Source: Rummeliibacillus pycnus_A (lineage in GTDB: Bacteria > Bacillota > Bacilli > Bacillales_A > Planococcaceae). Taken from it: DNA of 64,000 nt. The stretch spans positions 1,798,001-1,862,000 of the forward strand of contig NZ_CP132291.1 in NCBI RefSeq assembly GCF_044359855.1, in the 5' to 3' direction. Every line of letters begins with the position of its first letter. Within the stretch, counting starts at the first letter, position 1. The notes under the pieces were generated by a model. The model did not search any database and was not told where the DNA came from. It was given only the letters and a program-made list of their open reading frames with translations. This document shows, piece after piece, positions 1-9,201 of this stretch. A program made the translations under genes and the position numbers.

Positions 1-1383
1 ATCCTGATTTGCAGCTGAAATTGTGCCGCCATGTTCTTCGATTATATATTTAGACGTATATAATCCTAATCCATTTCCTTCGGTTTTACTATTTCGCGAT
101 TCATCACCACGATAAAATTGTTCAAATAGATGTGGCAGTTTGGCTTCATCTACACCTTTACCATTATCCTTTATTTCAAGTACTTCTAAACGATTGATTT
201 TTATTAATGTAAAGGAAATTTGCAAATGGTCATTTTCTGCATATTTTAGACTGTTCTCAATTAAATTGATTAATACTCGCTTAATCAAGACTATGTCAAT
301 CGCCACGTTATGCTCTTCATTTGTTAACGATAATGTAACCTTAACCTGTTGAATTGCCAAGTCATCACGCACTTCTTCTACAAATTGCTCTAGAAACAGA
401 TCAAAAGCTAGTTTTTTCTTTACAAATGGCATATTACCTGTTTCTAATTTTGAAAAATCAAAGAGACGTTGAAGTAACAAATCCATATCGCCAGCTTTTT
501 TGTATGCAATCATTAAATACTGATGCTGCTTTTCTGGTGTCTTAGCCACACCGTCTAATAAGCCTTTAATATAGCCTTTTACAGATGTAAGAGGTGTACG
601 CAAATCATGGGAAATCCCTGAAATCATATCTGTTCTAGCCTTTTCATACTTTTCGTTGCGTTCTCTTTCTTCCAGTAAATGACTTTGCATTTGGTTAAAT
701 GTGCTACATAGCATTTCAAACTCTTCAATTCCTTGATAGACAATAGGTTCGTGAAGATTCCCTGCTTCAATACGTTTTTCTCCATCCATTAACTGACTGA
801 TTGGGGCTTTAACTTTCTTCACCAAACGTTTCGTAAACAATTGACTACTCAATATTATTATCATAATCCCAACTAGCGCAATGACAAAATACATCACCAA
901 AAACATTTTAAATCCACCATGTTCAAGGATTGTCCAAAACGAATTTTTTTTGACATTAATGATAATTAGATCATAGTGATGCCTATTAGAATCAAACTCT
1001 TTGCGTACAATTGTTGCATAATCCCAATGATAGACTGCATTATTTTGACCTTTTTTTATTTTGGGGAAATCTTCAATATAACTAGATTCGTGTTTGTTTA
1101 AATTAGAATAGATTTTCGTTTGATCTTTTGCTACATATAAATGATAACCATATTTTGAAACATCTGTACTGATTTCATCCCAATCTGTATTAGGAGTTTT
1201 CATGTTGTTAAACATCGTTTGAATTTTATAGACATCTTTATTTAATTGAACTTTCTCAATACGATTATCAATATAATATTCATTAAAGGTACTTACAAGC
1301 GTTCCACCGACTATAAACAGTAGCATAAGGGGAAGTAGAACCATTATTGTATTTGAACGGAAAATCAACTTATTTATTTTCAT
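1..1383 (-). CDS. Sensor histidine kinase, 3' end cut by window
   Basis: Membrane sensor kinase; 461 codons are visible and the last residues lie beyond the window edge. The ATG at 1383 follows a GGGGAAG-type ribosome site. A first membrane helix covers about residues 8-30, an extracytoplasmic sensor region follows, and a second helix sits near 161-183 before a HAMP-like linker. The phospho-acceptor box reads SHDLRTPLTSVKGY with His near residue 259. The ATPase domain ends with a GNGLGLYTSK G2 box at the very edge. It starts only 26 bp after the yfhO stop on the same strand, so it may be read from the csbB operon. No partner response regulator is visible; one may lie left of the window. The signal sensed is unknown. 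Confidence 0.93.
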   Translation of the reverse strand, partial: MKINKLIFRSNTIMVLLPLMLLFIVGGTLVSTFNEYYIDNRIEKVQLNKDVYKIQTMFNNMKTPNTDWDEISTDVSKYGYHLYVAKDQTKIYSNLNKHESSYIEDFPKIKKGQNNAVYHWDYATIVRKEFDSNRHHYDLIIINVKKNSFWTILEHGGFKMFLVMYFVIALVGIMIIILSSQLFTKRLVKKVKAPISQLMDGEKRIEAGNLHEPIVYQGIEEFEMLCSTFNQMQSHLLEERERNEKYEKARTDMISGISHDLRTPLTSVKGYIKGLLDGVAKTPEKQHQYLMIAYKKAGDMDLLLQRLFDFSKLETGNMPFVKKKLAFDLFLEQFVEEVRDDLAIQQVKVTLSLTNEEHNVAIDIVLIKRVLINLIENSLKYAENDHLQISFTLIKINRLEVLEIKDNGKGVDEAKLPHLFEQFYRGDESRNSKTEGNGLGLYTSKYIIEEHGGTISAANQD

Positions 1384-1409
1384 TACATACTTCCCCTATC
1401 TATCTGTTT

Positions 1410-3992
1410 TTAATCTATACTTTTAATCCGTCTTCTTTGTCGATACACTCCAAAACTAAAGAGTACAATTGAAATAAATGCAACCCATAAGCATGCTGTC
1501 CAGTAAGGTGGTTTGTAGTCCAGTTCAATTTCATTTTCACCGTCCATTAATGGAATACCAATAAACGCATAGTTTACCTTCTCTATCGCTACTTTCTTCC
1601 CATTAATATGAGCTGTCCACCCTTTTTCATAAGGTATAGGTGTGACTAACATTTCGTGAGGTTGAGTTGTTTTTACTGCACCACTTGCATGATCATTTTG
1701 CCATTGTATATCTGCACCTTTACTATACTTCAATGCATCAGATAGGGTCGAATAGTCTTCTTCATATACATGAATATTATTTATGTGATACTCCCCTTTT
1801 GACAAACGAATATGAATGGTATTTGCTCGATTGATTGCAAACGTTAAATCATTATATCCTGTACGATAAATAGAATCTGATCTTTTTCGCATCGTTTGAT
1901 CTTCATTCACTTGAAGATTAAATGATTCTTTTTGATGGATTCCTTCAACGTGAAATTGGACATAAAGGTCTTTTGTATTTTGAGAAGGAGCAATATGGAG
2001 ATCAAATCCTCCGTTTTTCTTCTGTATATTTAAAACATCACCGTTCCACTTTGCATTGACTGTGCTTATTTTTTTAATGGCAGTCTCAGGAACCTTGGAT
2101 TCCTTTGTGGTTTGTTCATTTTCTGTTATAACACCTTGTAGCATCGCATGTTCTTTCGCTAATATAGGCTGATTTTCTAAAGCTGTTGCAGAATATAAAG
2201 AATTCGTCACACGAAACGCAGGCAATAACTTTTTATTCTCATAAACATTATAATTTTTTGAGTGCTTTACTAAATGATAGTCATATGGAATCGATTGATT
2301 TGCATTTCCGCGCATATAGAACTGTGTTTGCCATATAGACATTAAGTTTGTTCTAGCACCCAAAGTCGCATATCTACTAACACTTTCCCTCCCCATATCA
2401 ATTTGAAGGTCTTTTTGATACATATTTAATACATCACCGTTTAAAACACTGGAATAAACACTTTCCCCTTTAAAATCTTGTACGATAGGCGTGTTATTTC
2501 GATCATCCACCATCCAATCAATTCTTGCTCCATCATTAATTAAATGACGTTTCATGTATTGAATTAATCGTTTTTGTTCATTCGAATTGTATTTGTCTGA
2601 TTCCATGAATTGGGTTGTTGAAGCATATGAGTTTTTATCCACTTCGGTTAAACGATTTGCTTGAAACACATTTGCATATCCTATCATAAAGATGATTACG
2701 AATAGAATAGCGGTATTTTGTGATTTTCGCTTTGTTAATACATAGCTAATCCCAATTATCCACAAAGCCGTCATTATGAAAATAACGCTATCTTTTCCCC
2801 ACTTAAATGTTGGGTCTATAAAACTAACGATAAGCATGAAAATTAGAAAAACGGTCGATGTTCTTATAACATGTCTCGCCTTCCAATATTCAAAGTGATC
2901 TATAGCTACAGCAAATACACCTGCATAACCTAAAACCACAATGGCTTCCCATCGATTTTGTGGCGCTGAAAATCCATTAAACATGCTACCAACATACGGT
3001 ATGAAATGCAGAACAGTTCCGCCAATGGCAACTATGGTAAAGAGTTGGAATGTCTTGTTTTGATATAACTTCTTGATACTTAATGCTACCACAACAAAGA
3101 CCGGTAACCAGAGAATACGTGGATTAGAAAGTATATTATCTTGAATGTCTATCAATGGGATAGCATCTTTGTATGGTGGGCGGGAATTGTGTAGGTAACC
3201 CATAGCTGCTGGTATAAATGCAAAACAACCGATTCCTAATCCTAATAATCCACCACTTAAATAGTGTTTCAATTGCTTTTTTATGGAAAGCTCTTGCTGT
3301 GAACAATGAACAAACCAACGAATGATTATATAAAAGAAACCTATTAGTAAGTTCACATATGCTAAATAAAAATTGTTGATAAAAATAAGCGCAACAGCTA
3401 CTACGAAAGTAGTTGATGATTCTTTTCGTATAATTTTCTCAATACCTATTAATAATAAAACAAGCCAAAATATTGCATCTGTTAAGATATCCCAATACAT
3501 TTCATGTCTAAAAAAGAAGGGACTTAATCCATAAATAACTGCTCCAACGTACGAAGCTTTTTTGGATAATTTCATCGTTTTAAAATAACTGTATGCGACA
3601 ACTAAAATAGCCGTTTGTTTTAAAATACTCATAGGCAAAATAAGCTGTACCCAAGTATTTAAATCCACATGATATTTTGTAATAGATTCCACTATAAACA
3701 ATAAGGATGCGATAATTAAAAAGAAAATATTTGTTGAGAAATAATAAGCTAACTGAGAAAAAATCCCTCCACCAATTCCAAAATCATCTGCATAAAAAAA
3801 GTTTCCTTGGGAATAGTTTTTATAGATGAATTGCTTAAAAGGTAGCATTTGCGATAGACCATCGTTAATACCTTTCATTACAAGTCCATTCGACTGTTGC
3901 CAAATAAAAAAGCCATGTGCCACGATCGAAATGAGGAGCATGCTTGCTATTAGCAATCCTTTTTGTTTCCATCTAGATTGGTTTTGAAACAC
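1410..3992 (-). CDS. yfhO: YfhO family membrane glycosyltransferase
   Basis: Large polytopic membrane protein, 860 residues from the chosen GTG, matching the size of B. subtilis YfhO. Work on Bacillus and Listeria assigns YfhO as the enzyme that moves GlcNAc from the flipped C55-P carrier onto lipoteichoic acid outside the cell. About a dozen hydrophobic helices fill residues 10-460, then a soluble extracytoplasmic region, then a last helix at about 827-848 and a basic end (RQRRRIK). The GTG at 3992 has AGGAGGG at good spacing, which is better than the TTG at 4013. The start overlaps the end of gtcA by 20 bp, implying translational coupling. Together with csbB and gtcA it forms a complete three-part glycosylation system. 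The specific sugar and acceptor are inferred from family knowledge. Confidence 0.9.
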   Translation of the reverse strand: MFQNQSRWKQKGLLIASMLLISIVAHGFFIWQQSNGLVMKGINDGLSQMLPFKQFIYKNYSQGNFFYADDFGIGGGIFSQLAYYFSTNIFFLIIASLLFIVESITKYHVDLNTWVQLILPMSILKQTAILVVAYSYFKTMKLSKKASYVGAVIYGLSPFFFRHEMYWDILTDAIFWLVLLLIGIEKIIRKESSTTFVVAVALIFINNFYLAYVNLLIGFFYIIIRWFVHCSQQELSIKKQLKHYLSGGLLGLGIGCFAFIPAAMGYLHNSRPPYKDAIPLIDIQDNILSNPRILWLPVFVVVALSIKKLYQNKTFQLFTIVAIGGTVLHFIPYVGSMFNGFSAPQNRWEAIVVLGYAGVFAVAIDHFEYWKARHVIRTSTVFLIFMLIVSFIDPTFKWGKDSVIFIMTALWIIGISYVLTKRKSQNTAILFVIIFMIGYANVFQANRLTEVDKNSYASTTQFMESDKYNSNEQKRLIQYMKRHLINDGARIDWMVDDRNNTPIVQDFKGESVYSSVLNGDVLNMYQKDLQIDMGRESVSRYATLGARTNLMSIWQTQFYMRGNANQSIPYDYHLVKHSKNYNVYENKKLLPAFRVTNSLYSATALENQPILAKEHAMLQGVITENEQTTKESKVPETAIKKISTVNAKWNGDVLNIQKKNGGFDLHIAPSQNTKDLYVQFHVEGIHQKESFNLQVNEDQTMRKRSDSIYRTGYNDLTFAINRANTIHIRLSKGEYHINNIHVYEEDYSTLSDALKYSKGADIQWQNDHASGAVKTTQPHEMLVTPIPYEKGWTAHINGKKVAIEKVNYAFIGIPLMDGENEIELDYKPPYWTACLWVAFISIVLFSFGVYRQRRRIKSID

Positions 3993-4350
3993 GAATAACC
4001 CTCCTAGTGACAAAAAATGTTATCGGCACACTGACTATTGCAGTTGCAAGTGGTGCAAGATAAGGAGACATATGCAATGTTTTGACAAATACAACAAGGC
4101 AAATCAATTGCACAACAGTGTTCGTTATCTGCGTAAGTGGAAATAGGAAAAATGACTTCCATGAAGGTCTTTCCTTATACGTAAAATAGACGTTAAGAAA
4201 ATAGGAACCAAACATACTTAAAACAGTTGCAATAATATGACTGGGTAAATAGCTGATAAGGCATATTGAGTAGAACAATACATACCACGCATAATAGTGG
4301 GCTGTATTAATACCGCCCACTATTATAAATTTAAACCATTCCTTGTTCAT
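3973..4350 (-). CDS. gtcA: GtrA-family flippase-like membrane protein
   Basis: Small membrane protein of 125 residues with four predicted helices (about 7-27, 36-55, 68-91 and 97-117), the GtrA/GtcA pattern. Family members are thought to flip undecaprenyl-phosphate-linked sugars across the membrane. Its ATG overlaps the csbB stop as ATGA (4347-4350), and yfhO begins inside its last codons. It therefore sits between the enzyme that loads the lipid carrier and the one that uses it. In B. subtilis gtcA is unlinked to csbB-yfhO, so finding it here supports the three-part model. The symbol is assigned from family and context. Confidence 0.87.
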   Translation of the reverse strand: MNKEWFKFIIVGGINTAHYYAWYVLFYSICLISYLPSHIIATVLSMFGSYFLNVYFTYKERPSWKSFFLFPLTQITNTVVQLICLVVFVKTLHMSPYLAPLATAIVSVPITFFVTRRVIRVSKPI

Positions 4351-5369
4351 CGTTGATCCTCTTTCGTTCTGTACGCAAAACCACTTTTTCTAAAGATTTC
4401 TTCAACATCTTTTGAAGATACAACGCGTGGTACAAATTTGGAGGGGCTAACCATATTTGATTCTTCAACAATATAATGAGGTCGATGTTTTGCTTCATTA
4501 TAGATTCGTCCAATATATTCTCCGATAATCCCTAAACTTAAAAGCTGAACACCACCAAGTAATAGCACAGCTGAAATGATTGTAAAGTAGCCTGGCACTT
4601 TTATTCCTTCTGTAATAATGCCAACAAAAGTTGTTGCGATATACATTAATCCACAAAATAAAATGAAGACACCCATATACAAGCAAAGTCGAAGTGGTTT
4701 TGTGTTAAACGATAATACTCCGTCCAGCGCATAGGAAAATAAGTCAGAAAATGACCATTTACTTTCTCCATATTGACGTTCAACATTCTCATAAGAGAAT
4801 GTTTTTTTAGACAAACCAATCCATTCATAAAGTCCTTTAGAAAAGCGATTATTTTCACTAAGCTGTAATAGTGAATCAACTGCTTTTCGACTTAACAGAC
4901 GAAAGTCACCTGCTCCATTTTCTAACTGTACTTCACTTAACTTATTTACAGAACGATAAAATGCACCTGTTAAAAGACGATGCAGTTTAGATTCACCTTT
5001 TCGATTTCGGCATGCTACAACTTGATGATATCCTTGCTCATAGCCTTTAATCATTTCTGTTACTAATGATGCTGGATGTTGTAAATCACTGTCCATTAAT
5101 ATGACTGCATCTCCTGTTGAATTCTGAAGTCCCGCATAGATCGCAGCCTCTTTTCCGAAATTACGGGAGAATGACACATACTTTACTTGTTTATCATGAA
5201 TGGCTATTTCTTTTATTTTTTCTAATGTCCCATCTGTACTTCCATCATTCACTAGTAATATTTCATATATATAATCTACTGTGTTAAACTCACCCACAAT
5301 TGAATCATATAATTTATCAATATTTTCCTCCTCATTAAAAGCAGGAAGAATGAATGTTATTTTTTTCAC
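4347..5369 (-). CDS. csbB: Family 2 glycosyltransferase loading undecaprenyl phosphate (CsbB-like)
   Basis: Membrane-anchored GT2 enzyme of 340 residues. The N-terminal GT-A domain shows PAFNEEENI near residue 9, VNDGSTDGT near 40, and the metal-binding MDSDLQHP near 92-99. RRxGESKWS-like motifs (RQYGESKWSF near 203) mark the DPM1/GtrB/CsbB group. Two helices at about 228-250 and 262-285 anchor it. CsbB makes C55-P-GlcNAc on the inner face of the membrane. The start is GTG at 5369 after GAGGTG. It is the first gene of csbB-gtcA-yfhO with ATGA overlap to gtcA. B. subtilis csbB answers to SigB and SigX, but only a SigA-like promoter was recognised here. Confidence 0.9.
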   Translation of the reverse strand: MKKITFILPAFNEEENIDKLYDSIVGEFNTVDYIYEILLVNDGSTDGTLEKIKEIAIHDKQVKYVSFSRNFGKEAAIYAGLQNSTGDAVILMDSDLQHPASLVTEMIKGYEQGYHQVVACRNRKGESKLHRLLTGAFYRSVNKLSEVQLENGAGDFRLLSRKAVDSLLQLSENNRFSKGLYEWIGLSKKTFSYENVERQYGESKWSFSDLFSYALDGVLSFNTKPLRLCLYMGVFILFCGLMYIATTFVGIITEGIKVPGYFTIISAVLLLGGVQLLSLGIIGEYIGRIYNEAKHRPHYIVEESNMVSPSKFVPRVVSSKDVEEIFRKSGFAYRTKEDQR

Positions 5370-5394
5370 TGTTTTGCACCTCAGTTAGAATGTC

Positions 5395-5422
5395 ATTATA
5401 AATTTTGTCCATTGATCATCAA
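5395..5422 (-). promoter_or_regulatory. Candidate SigA promoter of the csbB operon
   Basis: On the minus strand TTGATG (5417-5422), a 16-bp spacer and TATAAT (5395-5400) lie about 26 bp before the csbB GTG. Inferred by eye; no SigB or SigX consensus stood out. Confidence 0.45.
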
Positions 5423-5749
5423 AACCATACGAATGCATAAATCACCAACTGCTTTAGAAAGGAATTGGATTAGCTGAACATAAGCAATTGATTTGGTTTG
5501 GACAATAAAAATTGACCAAAGTTCCATCCGTTAATTCGTTCAACCATTTCCTTTATCTGCAATACACATTATTCTGATTTGACTATTCATTTGAACCATC
5601 TATTTGTTCATTCCCTTTGTGTACTTATCATTATAAAAAGCAAATCTTAACTGTTTAATGAAAAAAGATAAACAAATTATTAACAAATTGATAAATTCTT
5701 ATAAATATCCATGCAACAGTGCGTTTATATTGAATTTTTTATATTCCAT

Positions 5750-5779
5750 GTATTGAAGTCGACTCGAAGTCCATACTAT
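5750..5779 (+). promoter_or_regulatory. Candidate sporulation sigma promoter of the coat gene
   Basis: GTATT (5750-5754), 17 bp, then CATACTAT (5772-5779). The -10 fits SigE (CATANNNT) and SigG/SigF (CATNNTA) consensus; the -35 matches about four of five bases. A SigE or SigG assignment cannot be made by eye. It lies about 45 bp before the start codon. Confidence 0.45.
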
Positions 5780-5822
5780 CTCTGCGTGAACACAAGCGCC
5801 TAATTTTAAAGGAGGTTATATT

Positions 5823-6449
5823 TTGTCTCAACAACAATCACAAAATCAGATGAATAATGATCCAACGTATCATGTAGATTCAGCAAAATTCAATCATGGT
5901 GGACATGAAGTAATGGATATGCATGAAACTCTATCCACAATTGTTGGTGGATTAAACCAATGCGTATTATTACGTGACCACATCCAAGATACTGAATTAC
6001 GAGATATATTAGACCGCCAGTACAAATTTAGCTTAGACGAATACAATACATTGGTGGAATCATTTAAAACAGGTCGTGATCCTTCTCGTCCAACTGGACA
6101 TTATGAAATGACTGAAAACAACAAATTTACTTATGGTGTACAACCTGGACAACCCAAAAAACCAATTACTCAAGCTAGTGAATTAAGTGATGAAATAATT
6201 TCCGGTTTTCTCCTTGGATGTCACAAAGAAACCGCTACTGTTAAACTTGCTACAGCATTGGAAACAACAAATCCAGTTGTTCGTCGCGTATTAGCAGACT
6301 CAATTCCAAATTGCATTGAAATGGCATACGAAGTGTCAATTTATCAAAACAGAAAAGGATATTACCAAGTCCCTCAAATGTCCCCTCAAGATATGGCTAC
6401 AATGACAAATAGTTATGGCGAAGCAACTATAAATACACATCTCAATTAA
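5823..6449 (+). CDS. Spore coat protein, CotF family
   Basis: 208 residues. The centre carries the coat F domain: METLxTIVGGLNQ-like residues near 36-46, then VLLRDHIQD, and a second half with EIISGFLLGCHKE and RRVLADSIPNC. The N-terminus is Q/N-rich (MSQQQSQNQMNN). Members are ferritin-like helical proteins found in the spore coat. The start is TTG at 5823, justified by AAAGGAGG seven bases upstream and no nearby ATG. It is a single-gene unit ended by a strong hairpin shared with the convergent efflux gene. A sporulation-type promoter precedes it. Which coat layer it occupies cannot be told. Confidence 0.85.
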   Translation: MSQQQSQNQMNNDPTYHVDSAKFNHGGHEVMDMHETLSTIVGGLNQCVLLRDHIQDTELRDILDRQYKFSLDEYNTLVESFKTGRDPSRPTGHYEMTENNKFTYGVQPGQPKKPITQASELSDEIISGFLLGCHKETATVKLATALETTNPVVRRVLADSIPNCIEMAYEVSIYQNRKGYYQVPQMSPQDMATMTNSYGEATINTHLN

Positions 6450-6460
6450 GTTAAAATAAA

Positions 6461-6502
6461 ACAACAAAGCTCTCGACGTGGTCTTGTCGAGAGCTTTGTT
6501 GT
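6461..6502. terminator. Bidirectional terminator between cotF-like and efflux genes
   Basis: A 17-bp perfect stem (6461-6477 with 6486-6502) around an 8-base loop, with A/T runs on both sides, lies between two convergent genes. Confidence 0.85.
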
Positions 6503-6512
6503 TTGTTCTATA

Positions 6513-8039
6513 TTATTTTTGTACTTGAGCTTCTTTATTTACTTTAACACGTTTTAGGAATAACGAAAGTATTAAAGCTACCCCTGAAATACATGTAGCT
6601 ATCATAAACGTATAGTTAATGCCATCTAATAATGCAGTTTGAGTTATATGTGCTTTTAATTGAGCAAGTTGTTCTGCTGTTGGCGAAGATGGAGTTTGAC
6701 CAGCTTGTGCAGCTGCATGCGCTGCTTGAACCGCTTTTGCTTTTGCATCAGCTGCTAATTCAGTTGCTCTTGTTTTAATATGATTATCCATCACAGTTAC
6801 AAGAATCGCCGTACCTATTGCACCAGATACTTGTTGGGCCGTATTATTAATGGCTGTACCATGCGGGTTTTTATTCATTGGTAGTGCGTTTAAACCATTT
6901 GTCATGATTGGCATCGTCACCATAGACATACCGAACATACGAACAGTGTAAACCGAAATAATATAAGCATAACTTGAATCAACTTTTAATTTTGTTAAGA
7001 AATAAGTAGCAACCGTCATAATTGATAGACCGACAAATGCTAAAATACGAGGTCCAAATTTATCAAATAGTTTCCCAGTAATTGGCGACATGAAGGCCAT
7101 CATAACTGCACCAGGTAACATTATTAATCCTGCGTGGAACGGAGAAATACCTCTTACATTTTGGACATATGCAGGTGTTAGAATCATACCCGAAAACATT
7201 GCTACTGATACAACGATTGAAATAACTGAACCTAATGCAAACATTGGATATTTATATATACTAATATCTAATAATGGTTCATCCATATTCAATTGTTTGA
7301 TAATGAATATAACTAAAGCAATTGCACCTACAGAAATTGTGCCATATACCAATGGATCACTCCAACCTTTATCTCCAGCTGAACTGAAGCCATATAAAAG
7401 GCCACCAAAAGCAATTGTTGAAAGTAGTAATGATAAATAATCTAGTGAAACTTTACGAGTTTCCATGACATTTTGTAATTTCCAAATACCAAATAGTAGA
7501 CTAAGTACGGCAAATGGAATAATCATTTCGAATAACATACGCCAATCATGGTGTTCAACAATATAACCAGACAATGTTGGTCCAATCGCAGGTGCTGCAA
7601 TCATTACTAGACCAAACATCCCCATAGCAGCACCACGTTTTTCAATTGGGAAGCTTGTAAGCATAACATTCATTAATAATGGAGAGATTGCAGCTGCACC
7701 TGCCGCTTGAACCATTCGTCCAGCCAATAAGGTACCAAAGTTTGGAGCAAGTGCCGCGATAATTGTACCAATTGTAAAGATAGACATCGCTGTGATAAAT
7801 AGATTACGGTTTTTAAATCGAACAACAAAGAATGCTGATGCAGGAATTAACACACCACTTACAAGCATATAGCCTGTTGTTATCCATTGTACTTGAGAAT
7901 ACGTAACATCAAAATCCTTCATAATTGTAGGTAAGGCAACGTTCATCAACGTATTATTTAAAAAAGCAACAAAAGCACCTATAAACAAAATGGCAATCAT
8001 GCCATAAGGTGGCTTTTTCTGTATAGAGTCATTACTCAT
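6513..8039 (-). CDS. DHA2 (EmrB/QacA) family MFS multidrug efflux transporter
   Basis: 508 residues with 14 predicted membrane helices. It has the antiporter pattern of motif C (GPTLSGYIVEHHDWRMLF near 150-168) and motif A-like residues after helix 2. An Ala/Gln-rich loop near residues 425-460 (AHAAAQAGQTPSSPTAEQ) separates the last helices, as is common in EmrB relatives. It likely exports toxic lipophilic compounds using the proton gradient. The ATG at 8039 follows GAGGGG. A TetR gene is divergent, 165 bp away, so repression by that protein is likely. The substrate is unknown. Confidence 0.9.
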   Translation of the reverse strand: MSNDSIQKKPPYGMIAILFIGAFVAFLNNTLMNVALPTIMKDFDVTYSQVQWITTGYMLVSGVLIPASAFFVVRFKNRNLFITAMSIFTIGTIIAALAPNFGTLLAGRMVQAAGAAAISPLLMNVMLTSFPIEKRGAAMGMFGLVMIAAPAIGPTLSGYIVEHHDWRMLFEMIIPFAVLSLLFGIWKLQNVMETRKVSLDYLSLLLSTIAFGGLLYGFSSAGDKGWSDPLVYGTISVGAIALVIFIIKQLNMDEPLLDISIYKYPMFALGSVISIVVSVAMFSGMILTPAYVQNVRGISPFHAGLIMLPGAVMMAFMSPITGKLFDKFGPRILAFVGLSIMTVATYFLTKLKVDSSYAYIISVYTVRMFGMSMVTMPIMTNGLNALPMNKNPHGTAINNTAQQVSGAIGTAILVTVMDNHIKTRATELAADAKAKAVQAAHAAAQAGQTPSSPTAEQLAQLKAHITQTALLDGINYTFMIATCISGVALILSLFLKRVKVNKEAQVQK

Positions 8040-8088
8040 AATTTCCCCTCATTCTTTCTATCTTATTCTTGTTTTTGTGATGTTTTTT

Positions 8089-8117
8089 ATTTTATACTGA
8101 CAGTCTAATTTTTTCAA
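8089..8117 (-). promoter_or_regulatory. SigA promoter of the efflux gene
   Basis: TTGAAA (8112-8117), 17 bp, TAAAAT (8089-8094) on the minus strand. The spacer contains the 9-bp palindrome ACTGACAGT, a possible repressor half-site. Confidence 0.6.
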
Positions 8118-8138
8118 CAAAAAAATTTCATTTAGCGT

Positions 8139-8162
8139 AAAACGTTGATATGTAAACGTTTT
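8139..8162. promoter_or_regulatory. Candidate TetR operator (inverted repeat)
   Basis: Perfect arms AAAACGTT (8139-8146) and AACGTTTT (8155-8162) with an 8-bp spacer. The left arm and spacer cover the -35 of the tetR promoter, as expected for autoregulation. Binding by the neighbouring regulator is inferred. Confidence 0.5.
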
Positions 8163-8173
8163 TTCTGTAGAAT
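8145..8173 (+). promoter_or_regulatory. SigA promoter of the tetR gene
   Basis: TTGATA (8145-8150), 17 bp, TAGAAT (8168-8173), about 32 bp before the ATG at 8205. Confidence 0.6.
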
Positions 8174-8204
8174 AAGAGTATAAATAATTTAAAAAGGTGA
8201 ACTT

Positions 8205-9101
8205 ATGAATACGCGTAAAAGAAAAGTACTCGACATTGCACGTAGTTTATTTATTGAAAAAGGCTTTAACGAAACCTCTATAATGGATATCATCCATGAA
8301 GCAAATATCTCAAAGGGAACTTTCTATAATTACTTCACTTCGAAAAACGAATGTTTAATTGCTATTTTGCAGGAAAGCCGTGAAGATGCGAGTAACCGTA
8401 GACATGAACTTATTTTTGGTCAAGATCCAAAAGATATTAATATACTTGCGAAGCAAATCGCCGTGCTCATGCATATTAATCGTGAACAAAACCTTTTGCA
8501 AATTTTTGAGTCTATTTACCATTCAAGAGATGTCGGTGTTAAAAAAGTGGTAATGATGCATCATTTACAAGAACTTGATTGGCTCTCTACTCGATTGGTT
8601 GAAGTTTATGGTAAAGAAATTAGTATTATGAGTTACGAATGTGCGGTTCAAGTAATCGCAATGATTCAACATACAATTCGGACATTACTAGTTGCTGAAG
8701 ATCGTTGTGTGGACCCTGAAGCTGTTGTTAATATGGCGCTTCGTAACATTGATGCCATTATCCCCCGAATGTTAGAAACGAAAGAAGTTCTAATAGGTGC
8801 TGAAACGATTCATTTTATAAAAAATAGTGTTGACCATAAAGTGGTTAATAAAAACATGATCATAAACCAACTAAAGGGTTTTATCGAAGAACTTTCAAAA
8901 GATGACCCAAAAGATGGAATTGAATACGCAAATTGTTTACTGACAGAATTACAACAAACAGAACTCAAATTATTCGTCATTGAAGCACTTCTTACCCCTT
9001 TCCGTAAATCATTTATAAAAACAACTCATGCTTCAGAGGCAAGAGAAATTGCAAACTATATTTGGCGCTTAGTCAAAGATGAACATATTGATGAAAATTA
9101 A
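8205..9101 (+). CDS. TetR/AcrR family transcriptional regulator
   Basis: 298 residues, about 100 longer than a typical TetR protein. The DNA-binding domain is clear: ARSLFIEKGFNETSIMDI at about 9-26 and the recognition segment ANISKGTFYNYFTSKNE at about 32-48. The rest is helical ligand-binding and dimer region with no close match I recognise. The extra C-terminal part (about 200-298) looks like an additional helical domain. It starts at ATG 8205 after AAGGTG. It faces the DHA2 efflux gene and probably represses both that gene and itself, given the inverted repeat on its own promoter. Confidence 0.88.
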   Translation: MNTRKRKVLDIARSLFIEKGFNETSIMDIIHEANISKGTFYNYFTSKNECLIAILQESREDASNRRHELIFGQDPKDINILAKQIAVLMHINREQNLLQIFESIYHSRDVGVKKVVMMHHLQELDWLSTRLVEVYGKEISIMSYECAVQVIAMIQHTIRTLLVAEDRCVDPEAVVNMALRNIDAIIPRMLETKEVLIGAETIHFIKNSVDHKVVNKNMIINQLKGFIEELSKDDPKDGIEYANCLLTELQQTELKLFVIEALLTPFRKSFIKTTHASEAREIANYIWRLVKDEHIDEN

Positions 9102-9103
9102 CA

Positions 9104-9144
9104 AAAAGCAGCTCGCCCCCTAAAATAGAGGATGAACTGCTTTT
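9104..9144 (+). terminator. Terminator after tetR
   Basis: AAAAGCAG and CTGCTTTT arms around a purine-rich loop, ending in a T run. Confidence 0.7.
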
Positions 9145-9201
9145 CTTTACTATTTTTACATTATTTACTCTATCAAATATATTTCATCAGTATGTTATTC
9201 T

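Larger units (their letters stand above)
5370..5822. other. Divergent intergenic region between csbB and cotF-like gene
   Basis: 453 bp, AT-rich and without a plausible gene. It holds the csbB promoter on the left and a sporulation-type promoter close to the coat gene on the right. The middle (about 5430-5740) shows no repeat or hairpin that I recognise. Confidence 0.6.
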
